Below are positions 56,742 to 64,000 of a DNA stretch of 64,000 bases, piece by piece. Under the pieces are notes generated by a model. That model had not been told where the DNA came from and did not search any database. It was given only the letters and a program-made list of their open reading frames with translations. Made by a program: the position numbers and the translations under genes. Positions within the stretch are counted from its first letter, which is position 1. Each line of letters starts with the position of its first letter. This DNA is from Massilia sp. 9096 (GTDB taxonomy: Bacteria; Pseudomonadota; Gammaproteobacteria; Burkholderiales; Burkholderiaceae_D), in contig NZ_JQNN01000001.1 of the NCBI RefSeq assembly GCF_000745265.1, positions 3,844,001-3,908,000 on the forward strand, written 5' to 3'.

Positions 56742-58967
56742 TCAGGCCTGGAAGGCGATCACGTTGTGGTCGCCCGACTGCACGCCGTGCTCCTGCAGCA
56801 CGTCCATGAAGCGCGGCAGCGGCATCGGGCGGTAGTAGAGGTAGCCCTGCATCGTGAGACAACCGTTTGCGCGCAGATAACGCGCCTGGATCTCGGTTTC
56901 GACGCCTTCGGCGATCAGGTTCAGGCCCAGCCCGCGCGCAATCGAGATAATCGCCAGCACCACCGGATAGTGGTCATGCTCGTCGTGGATCTCCTTGACG
57001 AAGGACTGGTCGATCTTGATCGTGTGGACCGGGAAGCGGTGCAGGTAGGCCAGCGACGAGTAGCCGGTGCCGAAGTCGTCGATCGCCACCGACACGCCGA
57101 GCTGCCCCAGCTTATTGAGCTGCTCGATTGCGTACTGCGGATTGCGGATGCAGATGTTCTCGGTGATCTCGACCTCGATCTGGCCGGGGGCGATCCCGTA
57201 GCGCAGCAGCGCGCCGCGCATCTTCTCGAAAAAGTCGCCGCGGTCCAGGTATTGCGGCGACAGGTTGAGCGACAGGCGCACCTGGCTGCCGCACAGGCCC
57301 TTCCATTGCAGCATGTCGCGGCACAGCGCGCCGATCATCCAGTCCGAGATCGGCAGCATCAGGCCATTCTCTTCGGCGAACGGCAGGAACTCGCCCGGCG
57401 AGACGACGCCGCGGGCCGGGTGGTTCCAGCGCATCAGCGCCTCGGCGCCGACGATCTTGCCGCTGGCGGCGTCGACCTGCGGCTGGTAGTACATCTCCAG
57501 CTCGTCGTTCTCCAGCGCGCGCCGCAGCGCCTGGCCGAGCGCGATCTTCTGGTGCGACACTTCCTGCATCGACGGGTCGTAGAAGGCGTGGCCGTTCTTG
57601 CCCTGGCCCTTGACCTGGTACATGGCGATGTCGGCGTGGCGCAGCAGCTCGTCGATCGACTCGCCGTGGCCCGGATAGATAGCGATACCAATCGAGGCCG
57701 AAATATGCACTTCGTGGCCGTCCAGGTCGAACGGGCGATGCAGCGATTCGAGGAAATTGTCGGCGATCGCGCGTGCATCGTCGCGTTCGCGCAGCTCGGG
57801 CAGCACGATGGTGAACTCGTCGCCGCCCTGGCGCGCCAGCGTGTCGCCCTTGCGCAGGCACTCCTTCAGGCGGCCCGCGACCTGCTGCAGCAGCTCGTCG
57901 CCCTTGACGTGGCCGAGGGTGTCGTTGACCAGCTTGAAGCGGTCCAGGTCGATGAACATCACCGCCAGTTCGGTCTGCTTGCGCTTGGCCTGGATGACGG
58001 CCAGGCCGAGCCGGTCCTTGAACAGGATGCGGTTGGGCAGGTCGGTCAGGATGTCGTGGTAGGCCTGGTACGAGATCACCTCTTCCGCGCGCTTGCGGTC
58101 GGTGATGTCGCGCGCCACGCCGTAGGTGCCGAAGAACTCCAGCTTCCTGACCTCCTGGTCGGGCACGTGCATGCCGATCGCGTTCAGCGAGATCGTCATC
58201 AGGGTCGTGTTGAAGGTGCGGTCGTGCGCGTTCCCGGCATGGCACTTCAGGCGCAGCTCGACGTTGCGCGAGGCGCGCTCGTCGACGCGGCGCTCGTTGA
58301 ACACGTAGCGTGCACGCTCCAGGTCTTCCTCGTGCACCAGGATCGAGTAATGCTGGCCGATCAGCTCGTCGCGCTTGTAGCCGAGCAGCTGGTGGGCGCG
58401 CTCGTTGATGAAGGTGAAGCGCCCCTCGTGGTTCAGCGTGTAGATGATGTCCGGCGACGAGTCGACCAGGTAGCGGTACATCTTTTCCGAGTTTTCCAGC
58501 TGCGCGGCGATGCGCTCGTTGGCCTGCTCCAGGCGGCGCGCCTTGAGGGCGTTGCCGACCGTCTTGAGCAGCTCTTCGCGGCTGTAGGGCTTGCGCAGGT
58601 AATCGTAGGCGCCGCGCTTGAGCGCGCCGATCGCGGCGTCGATGCCGACTTCGCCGCTGACCACGATCACGTCGGCGTCGATGCCCTTCTGGTTGATGAA
58701 GTCCATCACCTCGTGGCCGCCGATGTCGGGCAGGCCGAGGTCGAGCAGCACCAGGTCGAAGCGCAGCTTGGACAGGTGCGCCAGCGCCTCGGCGCCGTTG
58801 GTGGCGGTGATCAGCTGGTAGCCGCGGCCCTGCAGCAGCTCGTACAGCGACAGCAGCAGGCGCGGTTCGTCGTCGACCAGCAACAGGCGCGGCTGGTCGT
58901 GGCCGACGCCGAGCGAGGCCGGATCGAAAGGTGTGGGGGTGGGGGCGCTGGGGGGAAACGGAATCAT
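56742..58967 (-). CDS. Response regulator with PAS, GGDEF and EAL domains
   Basis: A 741-residue soluble regulator. It has a receiver (LLLVDDEPRLLL; phospho-acceptor in LVLLDLGLPDIGG; KPYSREEL), a PAS domain (about 165-290), a GGDEF domain with QGGDEFTIVLP and an EAL domain with GAEALMRWNHP and [11 protein letters not shown]. Both c-di-GMP sites look intact. The ATG at 58967 starts MIPFPPSAPTPTPF; the frame upstream overlaps the kinase gene. It follows the HDOD kinase by 7 bp, so the kinase is its likely phospho-donor. Confidence 0.92.
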   Translation of the reverse strand: MIPFPPSAPTPTPFDPASLGVGHDQPRLLLVDDEPRLLLSLYELLQGRGYQLITATNGAEALAHLSKLRFDLVLLDLGLPDIGGHEVMDFINQKGIDADVIVVSGEVGIDAAIGALKRGAYDYLRKPYSREELLKTVGNALKARRLEQANERIAAQLENSEKMYRYLVDSSPDIIYTLNHEGRFTFINERAHQLLGYKRDELIGQHYSILVHEEDLERARYVFNERRVDERASRNVELRLKCHAGNAHDRTFNTTLMTISLNAIGMHVPDQEVRKLEFFGTYGVARDITDRKRAEEVISYQAYHDILTDLPNRILFKDRLGLAVIQAKRKQTELAVMFIDLDRFKLVNDTLGHVKGDELLQQVAGRLKECLRKGDTLARQGGDEFTIVLPELRERDDARAIADNFLESLHRPFDLDGHEVHISASIGIAIYPGHGESIDELLRHADIAMYQVKGQGKNGHAFYDPSMQEVSHQKIALGQALRRALENDELEMYYQPQVDAASGKIVGAEALMRWNHPARGVVSPGEFLPFAEENGLMLPISDWMIGALCRDMLQWKGLCGSQVRLSLNLSPQYLDRGDFFEKMRGALLRYGIAPGQIEVEITENICIRNPQYAIEQLNKLGQLGVSVAIDDFGTGYSSLAYLHRFPVHTIKIDQSFVKEIHDEHDHYPVVLAIISIARGLGLNLIAEGVETEIQARYLRANGCLTMQGYLYYRPMPLPRFMDVLQEHGVQSGDHNVIAFQA

Positions 58968-58974
58968 TGTTGCC

Positions 58975-61179
58975 TTATACGGATCCGAGCGCGCGTGCCG
59001 GCAACGCTGCCGGTGCGCCGGCGCCGGCATGCGCCGGCAGCAGGATTTCAAAACTGGTGCCGGTGCTGGCGCTGCGGCAGGCGATGTGCCCGCCCAGCTT
59101 TTTCACCAGGCTGTGCACGATCGACAGGCCGAGGCCGTGGTGCGGGCCTTCCTTGGTGCTCTGCACGGCCGAGAACAGGTTGGCCAGCACCTCGCGCGAC
59201 AAGCCCGGGCCGGTGTCGGAGACCACCAGTTCCAGGTACAGCCGGCGCTCGCGGTTGACGTGGCCGCGGTTGGCGATCTCGATCCGGCCGCCGTTCGCGG
59301 CCAGGGCCTCGATCGCGTTCTTGACGAGGTTCACCAGGATCTGCTTGAGGATGTCGGGGTCGCCCTCGATGCGGTTGGCGCCGTCCGGCATGCTGACCAC
59401 GATCTCGACGTTGGCCGGGACGAAGTTCGTGGTGCGGAACAGGCGCAGCACGTCGTCCACCACGCGCGCCACGTCGGCGGTCAACCCGGCGCCGTCGAAC
59501 CCCGCCGGGTTGACCGCCGGGGCCTCGGCCAGGCCGCCGATCAGCTGGCTGACGCGGTCGATCTCTTCGTTCAGGATCGACAGCTCGCCGCTGACCGGCT
59601 CGCGCCGCTCCAGCTTGCTGTCCAGGACCGACAGGTAGTTCTTGATGATCGAGAGCGGGTTGTTCACCTCGTGCACCACGCGCCGCGACGCTTCGCGGTA
59701 CTCCTCGGCCATGTGGGCCAGCTGGCGGCGCGCGTGGCCGCGTTCGGCCATCGCGTTTTCGAGCGCGCTCGCGGCCTGGTTGCCGAACGATTGCAGGAAG
59801 CGCTCGCGCTTCTGGCAGGCCGGCACCTGCCAGCTGGCGATCACGCCGACCAGCACGCCCAGGCAGCGCGCGCCCGCGACCATCGGCACGCACACCAGCG
59901 ACTCGGCGCCGAGGATGCGCAGCAGCTGCTCTTCGGGCAGGCCGAGCGGGCGGCCATCGCGGCGCACGAACGCCAGGCGCCGCTCCAGCGCGGCCTTGGC
60001 CAGCGCGCCGCCCTTGGCCAGCGGGACCGTGAATTGCGCGATGCGCTGCTGTTGCTGCAGATGCGCGGTCGGCGCGCCGACCAGGGCCTGGCCGGTCGGG
60101 TTCTCGAGCAGCACGACCGCATTCTCGAAGTCGAACAGGATGCGCGCCGAACGCGTCATCGATTCGAGCAGGCCGACTTCGCCGCCCTGCCCCTGCTGGC
60201 GTGCGAACACCTGGCCGACTTCCGACACCAGCACCAGGTTGCGCATTTCTTCCTTGAGGCGCTCCTGCACCGGATCGCTCGGCGGCGCCGGCGCGAAGGC
60301 CTGCGGCGCGGGGATGTCGTCGGCGCCGTCCAGGTCGATGCCGAGATGGATCGCGGCCTGGTCGACCTGGCGCGCCGCCAGCGCGAGCAGCGCGTCCGGC
60401 TCGTCCGGCCCCAGGCCGCACAGCGCGCGCGCCTCGTCGACCTGGGCATCGTCGTCGGCGTGGGTCGACAGCACGTGCGCCAGGCGCACCACGCGGATCA
60501 GCGGGTGCGCATCTTCCAGGCGCGCGCTCGGCTCGTGATGGTACAGCACCGCGTCGGCCAGGAAGGAATCGAGCTGCCAGCGCTCGATCAGCCAGGCGCC
60601 GGCTTCGGCGTGGGTGATCTGCAGCGTGCGCTGCTCGACCGCGCACAGGTCTTCGTCGTCGTGCGCGTGGAAGTTGAAACCGTATTCCTTGGGCGCGGCC
60701 GCCAGCAGGGCCAGGCGGCCGACGTTGTACAGCAGGCCGGCCAGGTAGGCTTCCTCGGGCTGCGCGTACTCGATGCGGCGCGCCAGCTCGCGCGCGATCA
60801 CGGCGGTGGTCAGGGAATTCTTCCAGAAGGCGCGCAGGTCGGTGGCGCCGGAATTCGGGAAGCTGTTGAAGGTCTGGAACACCGAGTCGCTGATCACCAG
60901 CGTCTTGATCATGTCGGTGCCGAGCGACGCCATCGATTGCTCGAGACTGACCTGGCGTCCGCTGCGGTGGTACGCCGAGCTGTTGGCGACAGCCAGGATC
61001 TTGCCCGTCATGCCGGCATCCTTCGATACCAGGGTCGCCAGTTCGCCCATGCCCAGGTCGTCCGCCTGCAGGTGCGCGAGCAGCTTGATGAGGATCTGCG
61101 GCATGGCCGGCAGCCGTGCGATCAGCAAACGGTTGCGGATATCCTGGTCTGTTTCTAAGGTCTCAAGCACGGCCGCCAC
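58975..61179 (-). CDS. HDOD-GAF sensor histidine kinase
   Basis: A 734-residue soluble kinase. The N-terminal HDOD domain (about 15-215; IARLPAMPQILIKLLAHLQAD, AVANSSAYHRSG, GLLYNVGRLALLA) is a relaxed HD phosphohydrolase-like sensor. A GAF-like domain follows (about 330-480), then HisKA with VVHEVNNPLSIIKNYL and an HATPase with NLVKNAIEALAANGG and GLGLSIVHSL. The start is a GTG at 61179 with no clear ribosome site, so it is uncertain. It is the first gene of the row kinase, regulator, Sel1 protein, small peptide. Confidence 0.9.
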   Translation of the reverse strand: MAAVLETLETDQDIRNRLLIARLPAMPQILIKLLAHLQADDLGMGELATLVSKDAGMTGKILAVANSSAYHRSGRQVSLEQSMASLGTDMIKTLVISDSVFQTFNSFPNSGATDLRAFWKNSLTTAVIARELARRIEYAQPEEAYLAGLLYNVGRLALLAAAPKEYGFNFHAHDDEDLCAVEQRTLQITHAEAGAWLIERWQLDSFLADAVLYHHEPSARLEDAHPLIRVVRLAHVLSTHADDDAQVDEARALCGLGPDEPDALLALAARQVDQAAIHLGIDLDGADDIPAPQAFAPAPPSDPVQERLKEEMRNLVLVSEVGQVFARQQGQGGEVGLLESMTRSARILFDFENAVVLLENPTGQALVGAPTAHLQQQQRIAQFTVPLAKGGALAKAALERRLAFVRRDGRPLGLPEEQLLRILGAESLVCVPMVAGARCLGVLVGVIASWQVPACQKRERFLQSFGNQAASALENAMAERGHARRQLAHMAEEYREASRRVVHEVNNPLSIIKNYLSVLDSKLERREPVSGELSILNEEIDRVSQLIGGLAEAPAVNPAGFDGAGLTADVARVVDDVLRLFRTTNFVPANVEIVVSMPDGANRIEGDPDILKQILVNLVKNAIEALAANGGRIEIANRGHVNRERRLYLELVVSDTGPGLSREVLANLFSAVQSTKEGPHHGLGLSIVHSLVKKLGGHIACRSASTGTSFEILLPAHAGAGAPAALPARALGSV

Positions 61180-61428
61180 TAGGTATTGGATGATGGCCGC
61201 CCTCCCCTTGCGCGGACTGCCATGGATTGTTTTCTTTTGGTCGAAGAAACAAAGGAATAATCACATCGTTCTTCCGGCCATGAAAAAGTTATCTTAGCAT
61301 ATAGACATTTCTAGCCAGGAACAACATTTTCAGCCAAAAGTGAGGCGTTTTGGAGTCACATTACAGCGTCGGTAATGTTGATCTAGCGCATATTATATGT
61401 GCAAAAGCATGACATTGTATGACAGCCC

Positions 61429-62703
61429 TCATGCCATTGCCCGCCTGCGCTTGTATTGGCGCGAGATCAGCCAGCAGGTCAGCGAGGCCAGCGCGAAGGC
61501 CGCCTGGCCGAGCGCCATCGCCAGCACCGAGTGCGTCAGCGCGGGCGCGATGATACCGGCCACCAGGGCGCCCATCAGCGTGGTAAGGAAGGTCTGGCAC
61601 GACGCCACCGTGCCGCGGATGTGCGGGAACAGGTCGAGCGCCAGCAGCGTCGCGCAGGGGTTGATGATCGAGCTGCCGAAGTTATAGAAGAACATCGGCA
61701 GCACGGTCCACGGCAGCGCCGGCGGGAACAGCGAGTGGTAGGTGACCGTGAACGTCACCGCGGCCAGCATGAAGGCGTAGCCGATGCCGATCTGGCGCGA
61801 GAAGGTCATCTTGCCGGCCAGGCGGTTGGCCGCCAGCGCGCCCAGGAAAATGCCGCTCACGGCGGGCACGAACAGCCAGGCGAACTGCGACGGTCCCAGG
61901 TGCAGGTGCACCGGCAGCAGCACCGGTGCGCCGGCGATGAACAGGAACATGCCGCCGAAGTTGAACGCAACCACGCCCGACTTCATCTGGAACAGCACCG
62001 AGCTGAAGATGTCCCAGTAGTTGCGCGCGAGGTAGCGCGGATTGAAGGGCTGGCGCCGCTCGACCGGCATGGTCTCGGGCAGGTGCTGCCAGCAGATCCA
62101 CCACAGCACCAGCGTGAAGCCGAGCAGTCCCAGGAAGATGGCGCGCCAGTCGAACGCGGTGACCACCAGCCCGCCCAGCACCGGCGCCACCGCCGGCGCG
62201 ATTGAGAAGATCATCGTCACCATCGACAGCAGGCGCGCCGCCGGCGCATCCGAGTACAGGTCGCGGATGATGGCCCGCCCGACCACCACGCCCGCTCCCG
62301 CCGACACGCCCTGCATGATGCGGAAGATCCACAGGTAGTGCACCGAATGCGCCGACGCGCACCCCAGCGTGCCGACCGCGAACACGATCAGCCCGACCAG
62401 CACCACGTTGCGGCGCCCGAAGGAATCCGACAGCGCCCCGTGCCACAGCGACATGATGGCGAAGGCCAGCATGTACACGGTCAGCGTCTGCTGGACCTCG
62501 ATCGGGCCGGCATGCAGGCTGGCCTGGATGTTCGGGAAGGCCGGCAGATAGGCGTCGACCGAGAACGGGCCGAGCATCGACATCGCGGCCAGCAAGGACG
62601 CCAGCCCGCCGGCCGACAGCATCTTGACCTTGTGCGGCGTGGGCAGCGGGACCGGCGTGACCGGGTCTTTCGGGAGGTTGTCGGGTTCGGGTTCGGGCAG
62701 CAT
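61429..62703 (-). CDS. Bcr/CflA-type multidrug efflux MFS transporter
   Basis: A 424-residue inner-membrane protein with 12 hydrophobic segments. The first loop motif A appears as GALSDSFGRRNVVLVGL, and the 12-span Bcr/CflA pattern includes MLGPFSVDAYLPAFPNI and RIMQGVSAGAGVVVGRAIIRD. Drug/H+ antiport is expected, and substrates are unknown. The gene is 3 bp downstream of the RNA methyltransferase gene on the same strand. The 249-bp region on its other side (61180-61428) shows only AT-rich sequence with a short palindrome near 61389. Confidence 0.9.
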   Translation of the reverse strand: MLPEPEPDNLPKDPVTPVPLPTPHKVKMLSAGGLASLLAAMSMLGPFSVDAYLPAFPNIQASLHAGPIEVQQTLTVYMLAFAIMSLWHGALSDSFGRRNVVLVGLIVFAVGTLGCASAHSVHYLWIFRIMQGVSAGAGVVVGRAIIRDLYSDAPAARLLSMVTMIFSIAPAVAPVLGGLVVTAFDWRAIFLGLLGFTLVLWWICWQHLPETMPVERRQPFNPRYLARNYWDIFSSVLFQMKSGVVAFNFGGMFLFIAGAPVLLPVHLHLGPSQFAWLFVPAVSGIFLGALAANRLAGKMTFSRQIGIGYAFMLAAVTFTVTYHSLFPPALPWTVLPMFFYNFGSSIINPCATLLALDLFPHIRGTVASCQTFLTTLMGALVAGIIAPALTHSVLAMALGQAAFALASLTCWLISRQYKRRRAMA

Positions 62704-62706
62704 GGT

Positions 62707-63930
62707 TCAGGGTTGTTGGGGTCGGGCGGCGTCGGGTTTGGCGGCTTCCCTGCGGTTGAAGCCGGCCACCATGTCGAAGCGGAACAGGCGGCATTCGAGC
62801 GCGCCGTTGAAGAACGGGGTCTTGCGCGACTCCTTCAGGCGCAGCAGCTTGGGCAGGCCGAGGTCGGCGGTGAACAGGAACACGGTCCAGCCGGCGAAGC
62901 GCTGCTTCAAGGTGCCGCTGAACTGTTGATAAAAGCCGGCCGCCATCTCGTCCTGCGGGATGGTCGAGTCGCCGCGCACGCCGATGCGCTCGCCGTACGG
63001 CGGGTTGGTCAGCATGATGCCGGGCGTCGCGCTGGGCGGCTGCACCTGCTGGGCTTCGATCTGCTTGAGCGGCACCTCGAACAGGACGCCGGCCGTGCGC
63101 AGGTTGTTGCGCGCCATCGCCACCATGTCGCCCGAGATGTCCGAGCCGAAGAGGGTCGGCTCGCTCGGCAGCGTATTGGGCTTGATCGCCGCTTTCAGCT
63201 CGTCCCAGGCGCGGCGCTCGAAGTTACGGAATTTCTCGAACGCGAAGCGGCGCCGTGCGCCGGGTGGGATGCCCTGCACCATCTGCGCGGCCTCGACCAG
63301 GATGGTGCCGGAGCCGCACATCGGGTCGAACAGCGGCATGCCCGGCTTCCAGCCCGACACGCGCAGCAGGCCGGCGGCCAGGTTCTCGCGCAACGGCGCG
63401 TCGCCGGTTTCCTGGCGCCAGCCGCGCTTGAACAGCGCTTCGCCGGACGTGTCGAGGTAGATCGTGAAGTTGCGCTGGTCGAGGAAGCCGACGATGCGCA
63501 TGTCCGGCTCGCGCGTGTCGACCGACGGGCGCTTGCCGAACTGGTCGCGGAAGCGGTCGCACACGGCGTCCTTGATCTTGAGCGTGGTGAATTCGAGGCT
63601 GGTCAGCGGCGACTTGATCGCGGTGATGTCGACGCGGATCGTGTTGTCCCAGCCGAACCAGTCTTCCCAGGGCTGCTCGAGCACCAGGTCGTAGATGTCG
63701 TTTTCGTTGCTGTAGGTGCGGTTGGCGATGCGCAGCAGCACGCGCGAGGCGATGCGCGAGTGCAGGTTGACGCGGTAGGCGTCGACCATCGTACCCGAGC
63801 AGTGCACGCCGCCCGGCACCTGGTTGTGCACCTTGAGCGTGGCGCTGGCGGTCGTTTGTGCGATCTCGGCCAGTTCGTCGGCGAGGGCTTGTTCCATGCC
63901 GCGCGGGCATGGGCAAAAGTAAGAAGCCAT
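62707..63930 (-). CDS. THUMP-domain class I RNA methyltransferase (RlmL N-terminal type)
   Basis: A 407-residue SAM-dependent methyltransferase. It has an N-terminal THUMP RNA-binding domain (about 45-155), then a Rossmann domain with LFDPMCGSGTILVEAA, GSDISGDMVAMARNN and the N2-guanine methyltransferase motif TNPPYGERIG. This corresponds to the first half of E. coli RlmL, which makes m2G2445 in 23S rRNA; the m7G half (RlmK) is absent. The target is therefore likely, but not proven, to be 23S rRNA. It is probably co-transcribed with the MFS gene. Confidence 0.93.
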   Translation of the reverse strand: MASYFCPCPRGMEQALADELAEIAQTTASATLKVHNQVPGGVHCSGTMVDAYRVNLHSRIASRVLLRIANRTYSNENDIYDLVLEQPWEDWFGWDNTIRVDITAIKSPLTSLEFTTLKIKDAVCDRFRDQFGKRPSVDTREPDMRIVGFLDQRNFTIYLDTSGEALFKRGWRQETGDAPLRENLAAGLLRVSGWKPGMPLFDPMCGSGTILVEAAQMVQGIPPGARRRFAFEKFRNFERRAWDELKAAIKPNTLPSEPTLFGSDISGDMVAMARNNLRTAGVLFEVPLKQIEAQQVQPPSATPGIMLTNPPYGERIGVRGDSTIPQDEMAAGFYQQFSGTLKQRFAGWTVFLFTADLGLPKLLRLKESRKTPFFNGALECRLFRFDMVAGFNRREAAKPDAARPQQP

Positions 63931-64000
63931 GATCAGGAGTACCCTTTATCCGTTGTGGTGGGGGCCTTCGCAAGCCTACTGCGCGTTGCAGATCCGGCCT

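Noticed and set aside
58929..58960. G-rich stretch as a G-quadruplex
   Set aside because: Only three G-tracts of useful length are present, and it encodes the Pro-rich start of the regulator on the other strand.
56514..59258. A 914-codon open frame on the plus strand
   Set aside because: Antisense shadow of the receiver-GGDEF-EAL and Sel1 genes; composition is biased and no motif is present.

Overview
The window is GC-rich, densely coded chromosomal DNA. Gene content, gene order and protein sequences point to a betaproteobacterium of the Oxalobacteraceae (a Massilia-like member of the Burkholderiales). Supporting features are the hda-HAD-pcnB-folK chain, the grpE/dnaK/dnaJ cluster next to hemH-recN-nadK, an isoaspartyl-methyltransferase-like/rhodanese/tolC row, PEP-CTERM sorting, and Burkholderiales-type intergenic repeats. 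The family assignment is inference; no rRNA gene is present to confirm it.

Layout. 1-12.4 kb: the end of a CLC chloride channel, purM, an overlapping hda-HAD-pcnB-folK chain, a GNAT protein, an ArsB-like membrane transporter, panB behind a candidate attenuator, thpR, a membrane LytTR protein that looks like a deletion chimera, and a sodium:solute symporter with a long leader hairpin. 12.4-19.8 kb: a polyamine-degradation block (putrescine aminotransferase, gamma-glutamylputrescine synthetase-type enzyme, PuuD-type hydrolase) divergent from succinate-semialdehyde dehydrogenase, then a MazG-like hydrolase coupled to carbonic anhydrase. 19.8-29.3 kb: the dnaJ, dnaK and grpE heat-shock genes with two sigma-32-type promoters, hemH, and nadK-recN behind a LexA box. 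29.4-33 kb: stress and riboflavin genes (OsmC, gloA, FMN riboswitch-ribB) and a frameshifted HAF-repeat lipoprotein gene.

33.2-38 kb: an intact IS1595-type insertion sequence sits exactly in the T-tract of the tolC terminator, followed by tolC, rhodanese, a methyltransferase, a TetR regulator and a cysteine-cluster protein. 38-43.3 kb: uppP, recQ, trmB, a 71-residue PEP-CTERM protein with a sigma-54-type promoter, and an M14-type metallopeptidase. 43.4-49 kb: cyclic-di-GMP and phosphorelay genes and tRNA-Gly(CCC). 49-54 kb: serine acetyltransferase, a GumN-like lipid-era periplasmic protein, and a two-gene radical SAM-UdgX DNA-repair operon behind a near-perfect LexA box. 54-61 kb: an RsbQ-like hydrolase faces a four-gene signalling row (HDOD histidine kinase, REC-PAS-GGDEF-EAL regulator, Sel1-repeat protein, 36-residue coupled peptide). 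61.4-64 kb: a Bcr/CflA-type efflux pump and an RlmL-like RNA methyltransferase.

The most interesting regulatory theme is DNA damage: two separate LexA boxes of the CTG-N10-CAG type control nadK-recN and the radical SAM-UdgX pair. The other leads are the panB and symporter RNA leaders, the LytS/LytR chimera, the IS-in-terminator insertion, and the signalling operon ending in a small unannotated gene.
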